Below are positions 25,296 to 34,087 of a stretch of 43,842 nucleotides of DNA, in pieces. The DNA comes from Candidatus Kapaibacterium sp. (lineage in GTDB: Bacteria > Bacteroidota > Ignavibacteria > Kapaibacteriales > UBA2268): the NCBI GenBank assembly GCA_026390695.1, contig JAPLFL010000124.1, positions 1 to 43,842 of the forward strand. Reading direction: 5' to 3'. The translations under genes and the position numbers were made by a program. The notes beneath the pieces were generated by a model. It saw only the letters and a list, made by a program, of their open reading frames with translations, had not been told where the DNA came from and searched no databases. Position 1 is the stretch's first letter, and every line of letters starts with the position of its first letter.

Positions 25296-26597
25296 TCACT
25301 TCAGCTTTTCACCGTATTCCTTGAACATGTATTCTACGACCGCACGGGCTTCTTTGGGTGTCAAGCCTTGTGACGGCATGTCAGGATATGCCGGATCGAC
25401 TTTGACGGGTTTTAATATGAATGATACCATCTCTGCACGCTTATCTGCATATTTTTGCATGACTATTTTATGTGGCGGGCCAACAAGTTTCTGATCGAAA
25501 CGATGACATGCCATACATTTTGAGGAATAAATCTCTTTTCCTAAATCTGCAATATTCACTTCTTTAACTGGCGTTGTAGATTCTTCAAATTTAGCGTAAT
25601 TAGTTGCTAATACGTAGGTATGTGCACTCGATGCAATATCGAATGATAAAGCTCCTGAATATAGATTTAATGATATTATAACGATTATTCCATAAAATGC
25701 CCAGGTTGATAAATCGTATTTATATGATTTCTGATTAAAATAGACTAATCCGACAACAATTATATCTACTGCAACAAGAGCTGCAAATATCAGGAATGAT
25801 GATTTCGATAATGTTTCGATTGGAATTAATACAAAATTGAGAAGAAAAAGAAATGGAACGATGATAAATAATAGTAGGGTGAAGTTAGAATTCAAATTTC
25901 CAACAAACTTAAGGTATCTTTCATTAATATTAGCTGGTTTATCCCAGAAAAAATATTTTACAATGAATCCTATTCCTGCTAATCCGAATGAGCTTATCAT
26001 GATGATGATAAAATGAAGGAATGTATCGAATGAGAATAACATTGCAGGAACTGATATATTTGATGTCCAGACAAATTTTTCATCGGATGAACTTAGAATA
26101 GCAGAGAATAACCAGAAAAAAGCAAATAATAGTGCAGTTCCGATGATACCGTAAATTTTTGCTCTATCTCTTGCTGTATTTTCAGTACCCATTTGAGAAA
26201 CCGGTTTGCTATTGATCATACTTCGATATTTGGAAATAATTAAAATAGCAATTGTATAAAGTACAAAAGAGATCCAAAGAAAGATCGGTAGTTTGGATCC
26301 TGTACCATGAAGTAATTCCATATAAATTAGAATAATACTAAATAAAGGAATCAATCCGAGTCCGATAGGCATCAGTATATTTGAGGAAATTAAATTAATA
26401 TAATCGGCACTTAACCAATAATAAAAGTCACTTTTCAATTTATTTGATTTGGATCCGAATTTAATTGAAAGAAAAGTACTTGCGAATAAAGTACCTGTAA
26501 AAATATAAAAAACTACTTGTCCTAAGAAAAGGAGGTTTTTCAGCAAAACGATTGTAATTGCAGATTGAGGTAGAATAAGTTTATCAATAAATTCCAT
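25296..26597 (-). CDS. Membrane protein with C-terminal cytochrome c domain, oxidase-associated
   Basis: The 433-residue protein has about eight or nine membrane helices over residues 15-340, then a periplasmic class I cytochrome c domain (about 350-433) with heme motif CMACH near 362-366 and a likely Met ligand in PDMPSQGL near 403. Within the operon it is the last gene, 12 bp after the heme O synthase gene. The oxidase subunit II here lacks its own cytochrome c domain, so this protein could be the electron entry point. What the membrane part does is not known; it may bind quinone or another heme. The combination is unusual compared with the standard caa3 layout. Confidence 0.75.
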   Translation of the reverse strand: MEFIDKLILPQSAITIVLLKNLLFLGQVVFYIFTGTLFASTFLSIKFGSKSNKLKSDFYYWLSADYINLISSNILMPIGLGLIPLFSIILIYMELLHGTGSKLPIFLWISFVLYTIAILIISKYRSMINSKPVSQMGTENTARDRAKIYGIIGTALLFAFFWLFSAILSSSDEKFVWTSNISVPAMLFSFDTFLHFIIIMISSFGLAGIGFIVKYFFWDKPANINERYLKFVGNLNSNFTLLLFIIVPFLFLLNFVLIPIETLSKSSFLIFAALVAVDIIVVGLVYFNQKSYKYDLSTWAFYGIIVIISLNLYSGALSFDIASSAHTYVLATNYAKFEESTTPVKEVNIADLGKEIYSSKCMACHRFDQKLVGPPHKIVMQKYADKRAEMVSFILKPVKVDPAYPDMPSQGLTPKEARAVVEYMFKEYGEKLK

Positions 26598-26609
26598 TTT
26601 CGCTTCTTT

Positions 26610-27479
26610 CTAAAAAAATAATATAAGTTTATCGATTGATAAAATAAGTGTAACAATTACAACATAAAGATTAATATCCATGAATGCAATTCTGAATGTT
26701 TTGGATGTATGGAATTGTTCTAAAAGGGGTTTTGTTCTCCATACCAAATAAGCACCGGCGAAAAATAAAATAGGCAAAGTGAGGATGTTCCTTGATAATC
26801 CAAACATGGGAATCATCATGCAGCTTGCAGCCAATGCAATAATCCAGATATAGGTTATGCGTTTAAGCTGTTCCTGAGGGAAAGTTTTGGTTAAAGTAGG
26901 AAATCCGGCTCTTTCATAATCTTTGTGATAAATTAAAATCAATAACCAAAAATGAGGAATTTGCCAGATGAAGAAGAATAAACACAAAGATAAAATTGAT
27001 GGATCAAATATATATCCACCACCGGATACCCATCCGATCAGCGGAGGAATTGCTCCGATGAGTGCGCCGGGTACAACAGCCATTGCTGTATATCTTTTAA
27101 GTGGTGTATAGAATGCATTATACCATACGATTGCAAATATTCCCAGATAGAAAGCGGTGCTACCTTCAAAAATATAAAGAATGCTAAGTCCGATGATTAT
27201 TAATGCACTGGAAATGAATAAACTCTGAAATGGGGATAATTTTGAAGTCGGAATAGGGCGATTTTTGGTTCTGTCCATTAAAGCATCGAATCGCCACTCC
27301 TGAACTTGATTCAATGCCGAAGATCCGCAAGATAAAATAAATATTCCGAGTGTAGGGACAATCATCCCAAAATCAATATGACCAGTTGCCAGAATATATC
27401 CCAAGGCTCCTGAAATGGCAACGAATAAAGTGATTTTTACTTTACCTAATAAATACATGATTTTCAATATTTCTTTCAT
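26610..27479 (-). CDS. ctaB: Protoheme IX farnesyltransferase (heme O synthase)
   Basis: The 289-residue UbiA-family integral membrane enzyme attaches a farnesyl group to heme b, giving heme O, the precursor of heme A for the oxidase. The prenyl-diphosphate-binding motif reads NQVQEWRFDALMDRTKNRPIP (residues 57-77), and a second loop is HKDYERAGFPTL near 185-196. Nine hydrophobic segments are expected and seen. It sits between the subunit II and membrane cytochrome c genes, 51 bp after the former, as in many oxidase operons. The start at 27479 is the only good one. Confidence 0.93.
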   Translation of the reverse strand: MKEILKIMYLLGKVKITLFVAISGALGYILATGHIDFGMIVPTLGIFILSCGSSALNQVQEWRFDALMDRTKNRPIPTSKLSPFQSLFISSALIIIGLSILYIFEGSTAFYLGIFAIVWYNAFYTPLKRYTAMAVVPGALIGAIPPLIGWVSGGGYIFDPSILSLCLFFFIWQIPHFWLLILIYHKDYERAGFPTLTKTFPQEQLKRITYIWIIALAASCMMIPMFGLSRNILTLPILFFAGAYLVWRTKPLLEQFHTSKTFRIAFMDINLYVVIVTLILSIDKLILFF

Positions 27480-27530
27480 TATATCGTTATTTATTTAATT
27501 AAACTTACCATCAACTTTATAACTTTAAAA

Positions 27531-28130
27531 CTATTTCTTCAGCCATGAATTAAATTCAGATTCGCTTACCACTTTCATCTTCGTGTACATAGAAGAGTGG
27601 TTCATTCCACAATATTCCGAACAAAAAATATCATATTCACCGGTTTTATCGGGATAAATCACCATATAGTTCTGTTTGCCAGAAATACAATCTTCCTTAA
27701 TACGGAACGCAGGAACAAAAAAACCATGATTAACATCAGAAGTCAGCAAATCCAATTTAATAGCTTTGCCAGAAGGTAAATAGAGAGTGTCCGAGGTTTT
27801 ACCGTTCGCGTAGGTGAAGCTCCAAACCCACATTTTACCTAAAACCTTAACATTCATTGCATCTTTTGGAATTGATCTTGTGTCTGCAAAACTTACATAA
27901 CCATAATAAAACATGAATAGAACTAAAATCGTTGGAATTGCAATCCAAACTACTTCAAGAATTGTATTTCCTTCAATATTAGTTGCGACCGGATTACGCT
28001 TTTTATTATACCTGATTGTAAAGTATATCATTGCTATAGTAATCAAAACCAACAAAATCGCCGATGATAAAACAATAAAAAACATTATACCATCTACTTC
28101 TGCTGCGTGCCGGGTTGCTCCTGAAAACAT
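27531..28130 (-). CDS. coxB: Cytochrome c oxidase subunit II
   Basis: The start MFSGATRHAAEVDG at 28130 has AGGAGG seven bases upstream, and is better than an upstream ATG that overlaps the subunit IV gene. The 199-residue protein has two membrane helices (about 16-40 and 57-80) and a cupredoxin domain with the full CuA site: His135 (DVNHGFF), then CSEYCGMNHSSM with Cys170, Cys174, His178 and Met181. It accepts electrons from cytochrome c and passes them to subunit I. It has no fused cytochrome c domain, unlike many caa3 subunits; a separate membrane cytochrome is encoded downstream. Confidence 0.93.
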   Translation of the reverse strand: MFSGATRHAAEVDGIMFFIVLSSAILLVLITIAMIYFTIRYNKKRNPVATNIEGNTILEVVWIAIPTILVLFMFYYGYVSFADTRSIPKDAMNVKVLGKMWVWSFTYANGKTSDTLYLPSGKAIKLDLLTSDVNHGFFVPAFRIKEDCISGKQNYMVIYPDKTGEYDIFCSEYCGMNHSSMYTKMKVVSESEFNSWLKK

Positions 28131-28140
28131 AAATTTCCTC

Positions 28141-28437
28141 CTATCTGAAAAATACATCTAATGAAGTAAAAACGAATGCAACCATTAAAATCATTAAAGC
28201 CACTCCGATGAAAAATTTAAATATTTTATCATCATATTTGACATGCATGAAAATATTGATTACAAGTCCTGATTTAATAGCTGCGATTCCTAATGCAACA
28301 ACCAAAGTTAATTTTCCAAGCTCGAAACCGGCAACTGAGACAGTTAAAATAGTTAGACCGATCAAAGTCAACCATATAAGCACATAAGCACCATATCCGC
28401 TATGATGTTCTTGTTGAATTTCCTGTACATTTTCCAT
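28141..28437 (-). CDS. Cytochrome c oxidase subunit IV (CtaF/CyoD type)
   Basis: This is a 98-residue protein with three membrane helices (about 18-38, 44-66 and 75-95), the size and pattern of the small caa3 subunit IV family. HVKYDD after helix two is typical. It is encoded 10 bp before the subunit II start. It stabilises the core of the oxidase and has no known catalytic residues. Confidence 0.8.
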   Translation of the reverse strand: MENVQEIQQEHHSGYGAYVLIWLTLIGLTILTVSVAGFELGKLTLVVALGIAAIKSGLVINIFMHVKYDDKIFKFFIGVALMILMVAFVFTSLDVFFR

Positions 28438-28582
28438 TTTTCCTAATTTCCAATAATTTATTTTTATTTAACTTGTTTGCTTTTGTTAATTATATACCCT
28501 AACTCCATTTTTTGTATATTTATTCTCTAAATCAAGTGACTTTACTCAAAAAAGAGGGTGTGTGCTTATAAATATTGTTTTT

Positions 28583-29245
28583 TCAATGTATTAAATAAAA
28601 TAACGGGAATAAAAATATCCAGATTAGATCAACCAAATGCCAATAAAGTCCTGCATTTTCCAACCGTACATATTTATCGGATCGGGTGTTATTCTTTTTT
28701 AAGGATACAAGCATAACAGCCAATAGAGTCACACCGATAATAACGTGTAAACCGTGCAAACCAGTCATGGTATAGTATAATCCAAAAAATATTATTTCAC
28801 CTTTTTCTTTATCAAGTAAAGTAGGTGAGTTGGGATAAAGTCCATGCCCTATTTTTGCACTCCACTCAAAATATTTGTTCACCATAAATAACAAAGCGAA
28901 AATGATTGTTGCAGAAATTAATATCATGGATAATATTTTTTTATTCTTTTGGATTGCAACTATTGCCAGTGCCATCGTCAGCGAACTCGTCAATAAAATG
29001 ATGGTATTCAAAGCTCCGATGCCAACATTAAGTTCTCGTGCTGCAAGAATAAATGAACTTGAATACTGGAAACGATAAGCCATATACAAAATAAACAGTC
29101 CTCCGAATAATAACAATTCAGTGAGTAGGAAAAGCCACATTCCTATTTTTGCACCCATATCGTCACGATGAACATGTTCCTGATGTATTTCTGTATGGTC
29201 ATTTTCTTTAGAAAAATTTACTTTTTCGATTATTGCAGTCTTCAT
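28583..29245 (-). CDS. coxC: Cytochrome c oxidase subunit III
   Basis: The 220-residue protein has five or more hydrophobic helices and the family motifs GMWLFLLTELLLFGG (residues 34-48), GLYYTMTGLHGLHVIIG (about 156-172) and YWHLVDLIWIFLFPLFYL at the end. It stabilises the oxygen and proton paths of subunit I. Its start overlaps the end of the subunit I gene by 4 bp, showing coupled translation. A 145-bp gap follows before the subunit IV gene. Confidence 0.92.
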   Translation of the reverse strand: MKTAIIEKVNFSKENDHTEIHQEHVHRDDMGAKIGMWLFLLTELLLFGGLFILYMAYRFQYSSSFILAARELNVGIGALNTIILLTSSLTMALAIVAIQKNKKILSMILISATIIFALLFMVNKYFEWSAKIGHGLYPNSPTLLDKEKGEIIFFGLYYTMTGLHGLHVIIGVTLLAVMLVSLKKNNTRSDKYVRLENAGLYWHLVDLIWIFLFPLFYLIH

Positions 29246-30870
29246 TTTGCCTCCTTAGCTGATGGGAAGTAATAGGGACCATGAGTAATAACGGGAATTT
29301 CTTCAAAATTTTCGATAGGTGGAGGCGATGGAATCGTCCATTCGAGAGTTGAACCGCCCCATGGATTTTGTTCGGCTTTTTTCCCCTTGAACAAAGCTTT
29401 TGCCAAATTGTGGATTAGAATAAGAAAGCCTGTAATCATTATGTAAGAACCGATAGTAGCTATTGTCTGCCCTAATTGAAATTCGGGAAGGAAATCCCAG
29501 TAACGTCGCGGCATTCCCATATAACCTAAAATAAACATTGTGAAATAAAGCATATTAAATCCGACAAATATGAAAGCAATTGCAATCTTTGCTCTTTTTT
29601 CATCGTACATTTTACCGAACATTTTCGGGAACCAGTAGTGAAGTGCAGCAAACATGATCATAACCGTCCCACCAAACATTACGTAATGGAAATGAGCAAC
29701 GACGAAATATGTACCATGGACATGAATATTTGTCGAAAGACTTCCTAAAACTAAACCGGTTAATCCACCGATTGAGAAAAGAAATATAAACATCATAACA
29801 AATAAAAATGGCACTTTTGGTTCAATTGAGCCTTTATACATGGTGGCAACCCAATTAAATACTTTCACTCCGCTTGGTATAGCCACTAAAAAAGTGAATA
29901 GCGAAAAGATCATACGTGATAAATCACTCATGCCGGAACTGAACATGTGGTGAGCCCAAACGAAATAGCCGATAAATGCAATTGCAAGGCTTGAGAATGC
30001 TATGGCTTTATAACCAAAAATATCTCTTTTTGTAAATGTAGGAATAATCTCTGAAACAACTCCCATGGCAGGTAATATCATTATATATACTGCCGGATGT
30101 GAGTAAATCCAGAATAAATGCTGGAATAAAATCGGATCGCCTCCCAAAGCAGGATCAAAAATTCCTATGGACAGAAGTCTTTCTATTATAACTAAAACTA
30201 TAGTTATGCCGATGACAGGTGTTGCTATAATCTGAATCCAGGCAGTAGAGTATAAAGCCCATATAAAGAGCGGCATTTTGAAAAATCCCATTCCAGGAGC
30301 ACGCAGACGATGAATTGTCGTAACGAAGTTCAATCCAGTTAATATCGACGAGAATCCTAATATAAATGCTGCAAGCAGTGCTATAGACACATTTGAGTTT
30401 GTTCTGAGAGAATAAGGCACATAAAATGTCCATCCGGTATCAATCGGGCCACCTTTAAGAAAAAGCGATGAAAGCGCGAGGATTCCGCCAATCATATAGA
30501 GCCAAAACGAAAAGAGATTCAATCTTGGGAATGACACATCTTTTGCTCCGATTTGTATAGGTAGAAAAAAGTTTCCGAACGCTGCCGGAATACCAGGAAT
30601 AATCACAAGAAAAATCATGATAACGCCATGCAACGTAAATATTGCATTATAAGTTTGCGCATCCATTATAGTTTTTCCATGTGTGAGCATTTCAGTTCTC
30701 ATCAGAAAACCCAAGGTCATACCGGCAAGAAAGAATAAAATTATGCCTGATAAATACATCAAGCCAATACGTTTATGGTCAGTTGACATCAGCCATGCCC
30801 AGATTCCTTTGTGCTTGCCCTGATAATCGAGATAACTTACATAATTAGAATGAGTTTCAGGATTAGTCAT
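29242..30870 (-). CDS. coxA: Cytochrome c oxidase subunit I, A2-type
   Basis: The 542-residue, 12-helix catalytic subunit reduces O2 at heme a3/CuB and pumps protons. Ligands are visible: His81 (TLHG) and His395 for the low-spin heme, His393 for heme a3, and His258 with His307-His308 for CuB. Tyr262, the cross-linked Tyr, follows His258. The helix VI motif reads YSHPAVY instead of the HPEVY of A1 enzymes, so the D-channel Glu is replaced by the Tyr256-Ser257 pair. This marks an A2-type heme-copper oxidase, as in Thermus and Rhodothermus caa3 enzymes. It overlaps the SCO gene upstream by 8 bp and the subunit III gene downstream by 4 bp. Confidence 0.95.
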   Translation of the reverse strand: MTNPETHSNYVSYLDYQGKHKGIWAWLMSTDHKRIGLMYLSGIILFFLAGMTLGFLMRTEMLTHGKTIMDAQTYNAIFTLHGVIMIFLVIIPGIPAAFGNFFLPIQIGAKDVSFPRLNLFSFWLYMIGGILALSSLFLKGGPIDTGWTFYVPYSLRTNSNVSIALLAAFILGFSSILTGLNFVTTIHRLRAPGMGFFKMPLFIWALYSTAWIQIIATPVIGITIVLVIIERLLSIGIFDPALGGDPILFQHLFWIYSHPAVYIMILPAMGVVSEIIPTFTKRDIFGYKAIAFSSLAIAFIGYFVWAHHMFSSGMSDLSRMIFSLFTFLVAIPSGVKVFNWVATMYKGSIEPKVPFLFVMMFIFLFSIGGLTGLVLGSLSTNIHVHGTYFVVAHFHYVMFGGTVMIMFAALHYWFPKMFGKMYDEKRAKIAIAFIFVGFNMLYFTMFILGYMGMPRRYWDFLPEFQLGQTIATIGSYIMITGFLILIHNLAKALFKGKKAEQNPWGGSTLEWTIPSPPPIENFEEIPVITHGPYYFPSAKEAK

Positions 30871-31672
30871 GTAAAATTCCTTCAGTTAATTTATTTTGTC
30901 TGTCTTTTTTGCCTTTAATTAATAAAAATGTAAATAATCCACCGACGGCAATTAGCATAAAAGCTGCAATCACTCTTGTTGTATTAAAAACATATCTTTT
31001 GCCCATCGGGTCATAACTGAAGCAATATTGCAAAACAGTTCTGATAGTTGGATTGGATTGATTCTGATCAGCTTCGAGCAGAGCCATTTTCAGATCAAAA
31101 GGATTATAATTCTGATCGAAATTCAAATATCGGGAGATTAACCCCGTTGAAGAAATAGCGAATATAGAGCCAGCGTGTATAAATCCGTCATGCCCGTCAT
31201 TTTTATAATAAAAACCGATTGCATCGGATAACTTTTTAACGTTTGCAGAGTCGCCTCTGAGCACATGCCATGCGTTTTGTGGAAATTTATCGCTAATAAC
31301 TTCCACATAGTCTTTTTTCCATTTAGCTGCATCTGCTGTGGTTTCACGTGGATCGAAGCATACAGAAATAACTTGATAATCAGATCCGGCTTTCATCTTT
31401 AATTTAGCAATACCGTCTGCCAGAGCGTTAGACAGAGGGCCACATATACCGGAACATTTGAAATACACAAATGAGAGCAAAGTCGGCTTATCGATGAGTT
31501 GTCCCAGTAGGACAGTGTCACCGGCAGAATTAATAAATTTCAGATCAAGCGGAATTGAAGCCCCAAGATGTTCTTCAATTCCAACTTTGGGAGTATTTGT
31601 CGGAGCAGCTAAGATGGCAGTAGCAGCCATTGTTAGAGCGAGAAGTAAAATTAAAGTATATTTATGATTCAT
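30863..31672 (-). CDS. SCO1/SenC-type copper chaperone
   Basis: The 269-residue protein has a signal or anchor helix at the N-terminus, a thioredoxin-like fold with the copper motif CSGIC (Cys73, Cys77) and the conserved His166 (DGFIHAGSIF), and a C-terminal membrane helix near 235-255. SCO proteins deliver copper to the CuA site of subunit II. It is the first gene of the oxidase operon, overlapping the subunit I gene by 8 bp. The ATG is preceded by TTAGGAAAA. The second, C-terminal helix is less common and could keep it fixed in the membrane at both ends. Confidence 0.9.
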   Translation of the reverse strand: MNHKYTLILLLALTMAATAILAAPTNTPKVGIEEHLGASIPLDLKFINSAGDTVLLGQLIDKPTLLSFVYFKCSGICGPLSNALADGIAKLKMKAGSDYQVISVCFDPRETTADAAKWKKDYVEVISDKFPQNAWHVLRGDSANVKKLSDAIGFYYKNDGHDGFIHAGSIFAISSTGLISRYLNFDQNYNPFDLKMALLEADQNQSNPTIRTVLQYCFSYDPMGKRYVFNTTRVIAAFMLIAVGGLFTFLLIKGKKDRQNKLTEGILHD

Positions 31673-32061
31673 TTTTTCCTAATTAATTATTTAGCTGTGC
31701 CTAAAAACGAATGCAATTTAAATATATTTTTAATACAAAGCAAGAAAAATTTATTAATAAATGAAGGGAAAGTGAATATTTCGAATGGTGAGTTTGGTTG
31801 TTGATTTATTAATTAGAAAGATTCTGTAATATTTTAAATGACTTGCAACCAACATAAAGAGAAAATATGAATTCATCTTTTGGTAATATTTTTTTTAATA
31901 AACTTAAAAAATAGTTCGAATTTTAATGCCTCTTACTGTTGGACATTCATGTTTTAATAGATAAGGGAAAATGTAAATAAAATTATTGTTGTTTATATCT
32001 AAAAATCTTTGTAATTTTTAAATTGCAATTAATTATTGAATAAAAAGACATAAGGATACGT
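31673..32061. other. Divergent intergenic region upstream of the oxidase operon
   Basis: This AT-rich 389-bp stretch must hold the promoter of the minus-strand oxidase operon and that of the plus-strand T9SS pseudogene. No strong consensus promoter or hairpin was found. AAATCTTTG near 32007 is a weak match to a -7 element for the pseudogene. Confidence 0.5.
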
Positions 32062-33173
32062 ATGACAAATTTACTAATTGTTTTCTTCTTCCTTATTAAT
32101 TACGCTCTCTTTTCCTTTTCTGGCAAAGGAAGCGGTACTGAAACAGATCCATATCAGATAACGACTATGGCTGAATTACAGGAAATGGATCAAACTTATG
32201 AAACTTCATATATAATTATGAATGACCTCGATGCAACAGATTTTGATTTATTTATTTTAATATTGGGAAAAGGAACTATATTAAATGGTAACGGCCATAT
32301 AATCAAGCATCTTAAGTCCTGTGGTTTAGTTGATTTGTGTAATGGATGTAATATTAAAAAACTTGGAATAGAATATGATACTGTACATTGTCAACGCGGA
32401 GCTGGTTTTGTTCATTACATTGAGAGCAAAGCGTCGTATCTGAATGTTATAATAGTGGAGTTCTTGTAAATGTTGAATCAGGTTTTTGTAATAGTTCTAA
32501 ATCTGGTAATATAACAAATAGTTATCCATCTTGAACACTAACACAGAATCCAGGTGATTCACTCGCAAATGGATTTATAGGTTGGGGCGGCACATCAGGT
32601 TGCTATTACTCCGGATTTCTTAATGGAGGAGGGAAATTAAGTTTTTTCTCATTCGGTTTGACTTGTTACTGGAATAAAGACTTTTATATAAAACTTGATA
32701 CAATTAAAAGCCAGAGTATTGGCAAAACAACCGCCGAAATGATGCGACGTAGCACTTATGATGGCTGGGACTTTAAAAATATTTGGTGCATAGACGAAGG
32801 CAAGGACTACCCGCGGCTCTGTGCTTTTAATAAGTGTGCGGCGGTGTCTGTGCAAGAGCCAGATGCTGACAATAGGCAGCAGTCTGTTGTTCACAGTGTT
32901 GATGTTAGCCCGAATCCGGCAACAGATGAGGTAAATATAACAGTAGAGACATTGCATGCAAGGTCTCTGCATATATCTCTCTATTCTGCTCTTGGTGAGG
33001 ATATATCATGTATTTTAGAGGAAGGGAGTGTGCTTGCAGTTAGCGAGATCAATTCCGGTATTTATAAATACAGCAAAAGCATCAGCACCAGACAGCTTTC
33101 ATCCGGTATGTACTACATTACAATTATATCAGAATATGGTTCAATAACTAAACCAATTACGATTATTAAATAA
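32062..33173 (+). pseudogene. Frameshifted GLUG-repeat T9SS surface protein
   Basis: The first part (32062-32469) has a signal peptide and GSGTETDPYQITTMAELQ, the usual start of GLUG/peptidase-type surface proteins. The frame then breaks near 32443-32447: the expected GLUG phrase NCYNSG appears only after restoring one base (AATGTTATAATAGT lacks a T). The next frame continues with GVLVNVESGFCNSS, meets a TGA at 32532, and reads on through GWGGTSGCYYSG to an end with YDGWDFKNIWCID and a T9SS signal (VDVSPNPATDEVNITV ... ITKPITIIK). One lost base and one stop explain everything, so this is a recent pseudogene or a sequencing error. Confidence 0.8.
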
Positions 33174-33296
33174 TCAAACAATTCCTTCCGGAGCTCCGAA
33201 ACCTTCGGAAGAAATTATCTCCAAGTTCTCTGAAAATATTGCCATTCAAAACGAAAATAAAACTTAAACACACCGGATAAATCTTCAAGTGGGAGA

Positions 33297-33696
33297 ACAA
33301 GCACTAATCTCAAAATCCTATTCCCAATCCAATCAACCAATAATATAAATAGTAATTATTAAATTCATCATTCGACTGATTCCGGTCGTATCCGGCTAAA
33401 AATATCAGCTCCGCACTCAAATTCTTATAAACTTCAAAGTAACGCGATAAGCTAAAATCCACATTCGTACGCAAATCAAAACGCCGTACCGCAACCGTAT
33501 CTCCTATCAAATTATATCCAGCATATCCCAAATGCTTTTGCTGCACATCCAAGCTTAATCCAAGCTGTATGTTCAGCGGTAAAAGATGTTTATATTTCAA
33601 TCTACCGCCCAATCCTTCGTAACTATACGATTCATTGTAAATATCTTCGTTCACATAGCGGTAATCAGTCGTGTCATCGGGCACAATAAACCTCGC
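33297..33696 (-). pseudogene. Inverted 400-bp duplicate of the barrel gene 3' end
   Basis: The segment copies 22316-22715, the last 130 or so codons of the barrel gene plus 13 bp after the stop, in opposite orientation. Both copies are exactly 400 bp long, without indels. Of 124 comparable residues five differ, and the stop is TGA instead of TAA. It has no start codon or signal peptide, so it is not expected to make a protein. It lies next to an Rhs tip scrap. Confidence 0.85.
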
Positions 33697-33727
33697 TCCT
33701 ACTTTCTAATTTCTACCTTCTGGAACC

Positions 33728-33842
33728 GATCCGTTCTTTGAAAGTTACAGAGATTTGTCGCCATATAGCTATGCCGGCTATCTCCCGCTGATAGCCAAGG
33801 ATCCGAGGGGTTGGCTTTTACAGTTGAAGATTTCTTCCCGAG
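33728..33842 (+). pseudogene. Fourth Rhs tip fragment, frameshifted
   Basis: Homology again begins at GATCCGTTCTTTGAAA, reads DPFFESYRDLSPYSYAG and IAKDP, then loses one base (CCGAGGGG for CCGAGCGGG), which shifts the frame out of the GLAF linker. It stops being similar at about 33826. It is 22 kb from the main tip array and adjoins the inverted barrel-gene copy on one side and a MITE-like element on the other. Confidence 0.75.
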
Positions 33843-33970
33843 TCTGTCTCAAAAGCCACATATTTAACAAAAATGTCATTCCTGCGTATGCAGGAATCTC
33901 CTTCCAGTGCCACTTTAGGGGATTCCTGCATGCGCAGGAATGACAGAAATGAGACTTTTGAGACAGCCTC
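33840..33970. mobile_element. MITE-like element with inner pair of REP-like palindromes
   Basis: Terminal inverted repeats GAGTCTGTCTCAAAAG (33840-33855) and its complement at 33955-33970 match at 15 of 16 positions. Inside, the palindromes ATTCCTGCGTATGCAGGAAT (33878-33897) and ATTCCTGCATGCGCAGGAAT (33922-33941) face each other. The total is 131 bp with no coding capacity. The ends resemble those of IS4/IS1182-like transposons (from memory). No target duplication is obvious. Confidence 0.6.
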
Positions 33971-34087
33971 ATTGATAGAGATTGCACCACATCGGATGGA
34001 ACATCCGACGAAAGGGTTGGTTCTATGGCTAATTTGTACTGATTTATTAGATATATTAAGTTATTTTTGAGATATTATTTTTAATTT

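Noticed and set aside
28131-28157. Longer start for oxidase subunit II at 28157
   Set aside because: It overlaps the subunit IV gene, and the AGGAGG site is positioned for the ATG at 28130.
33310-33684. Independent small outer-membrane gene of 124 residues
   Set aside because: It is the inverted copy of the barrel gene end, without a start codon or signal peptide.
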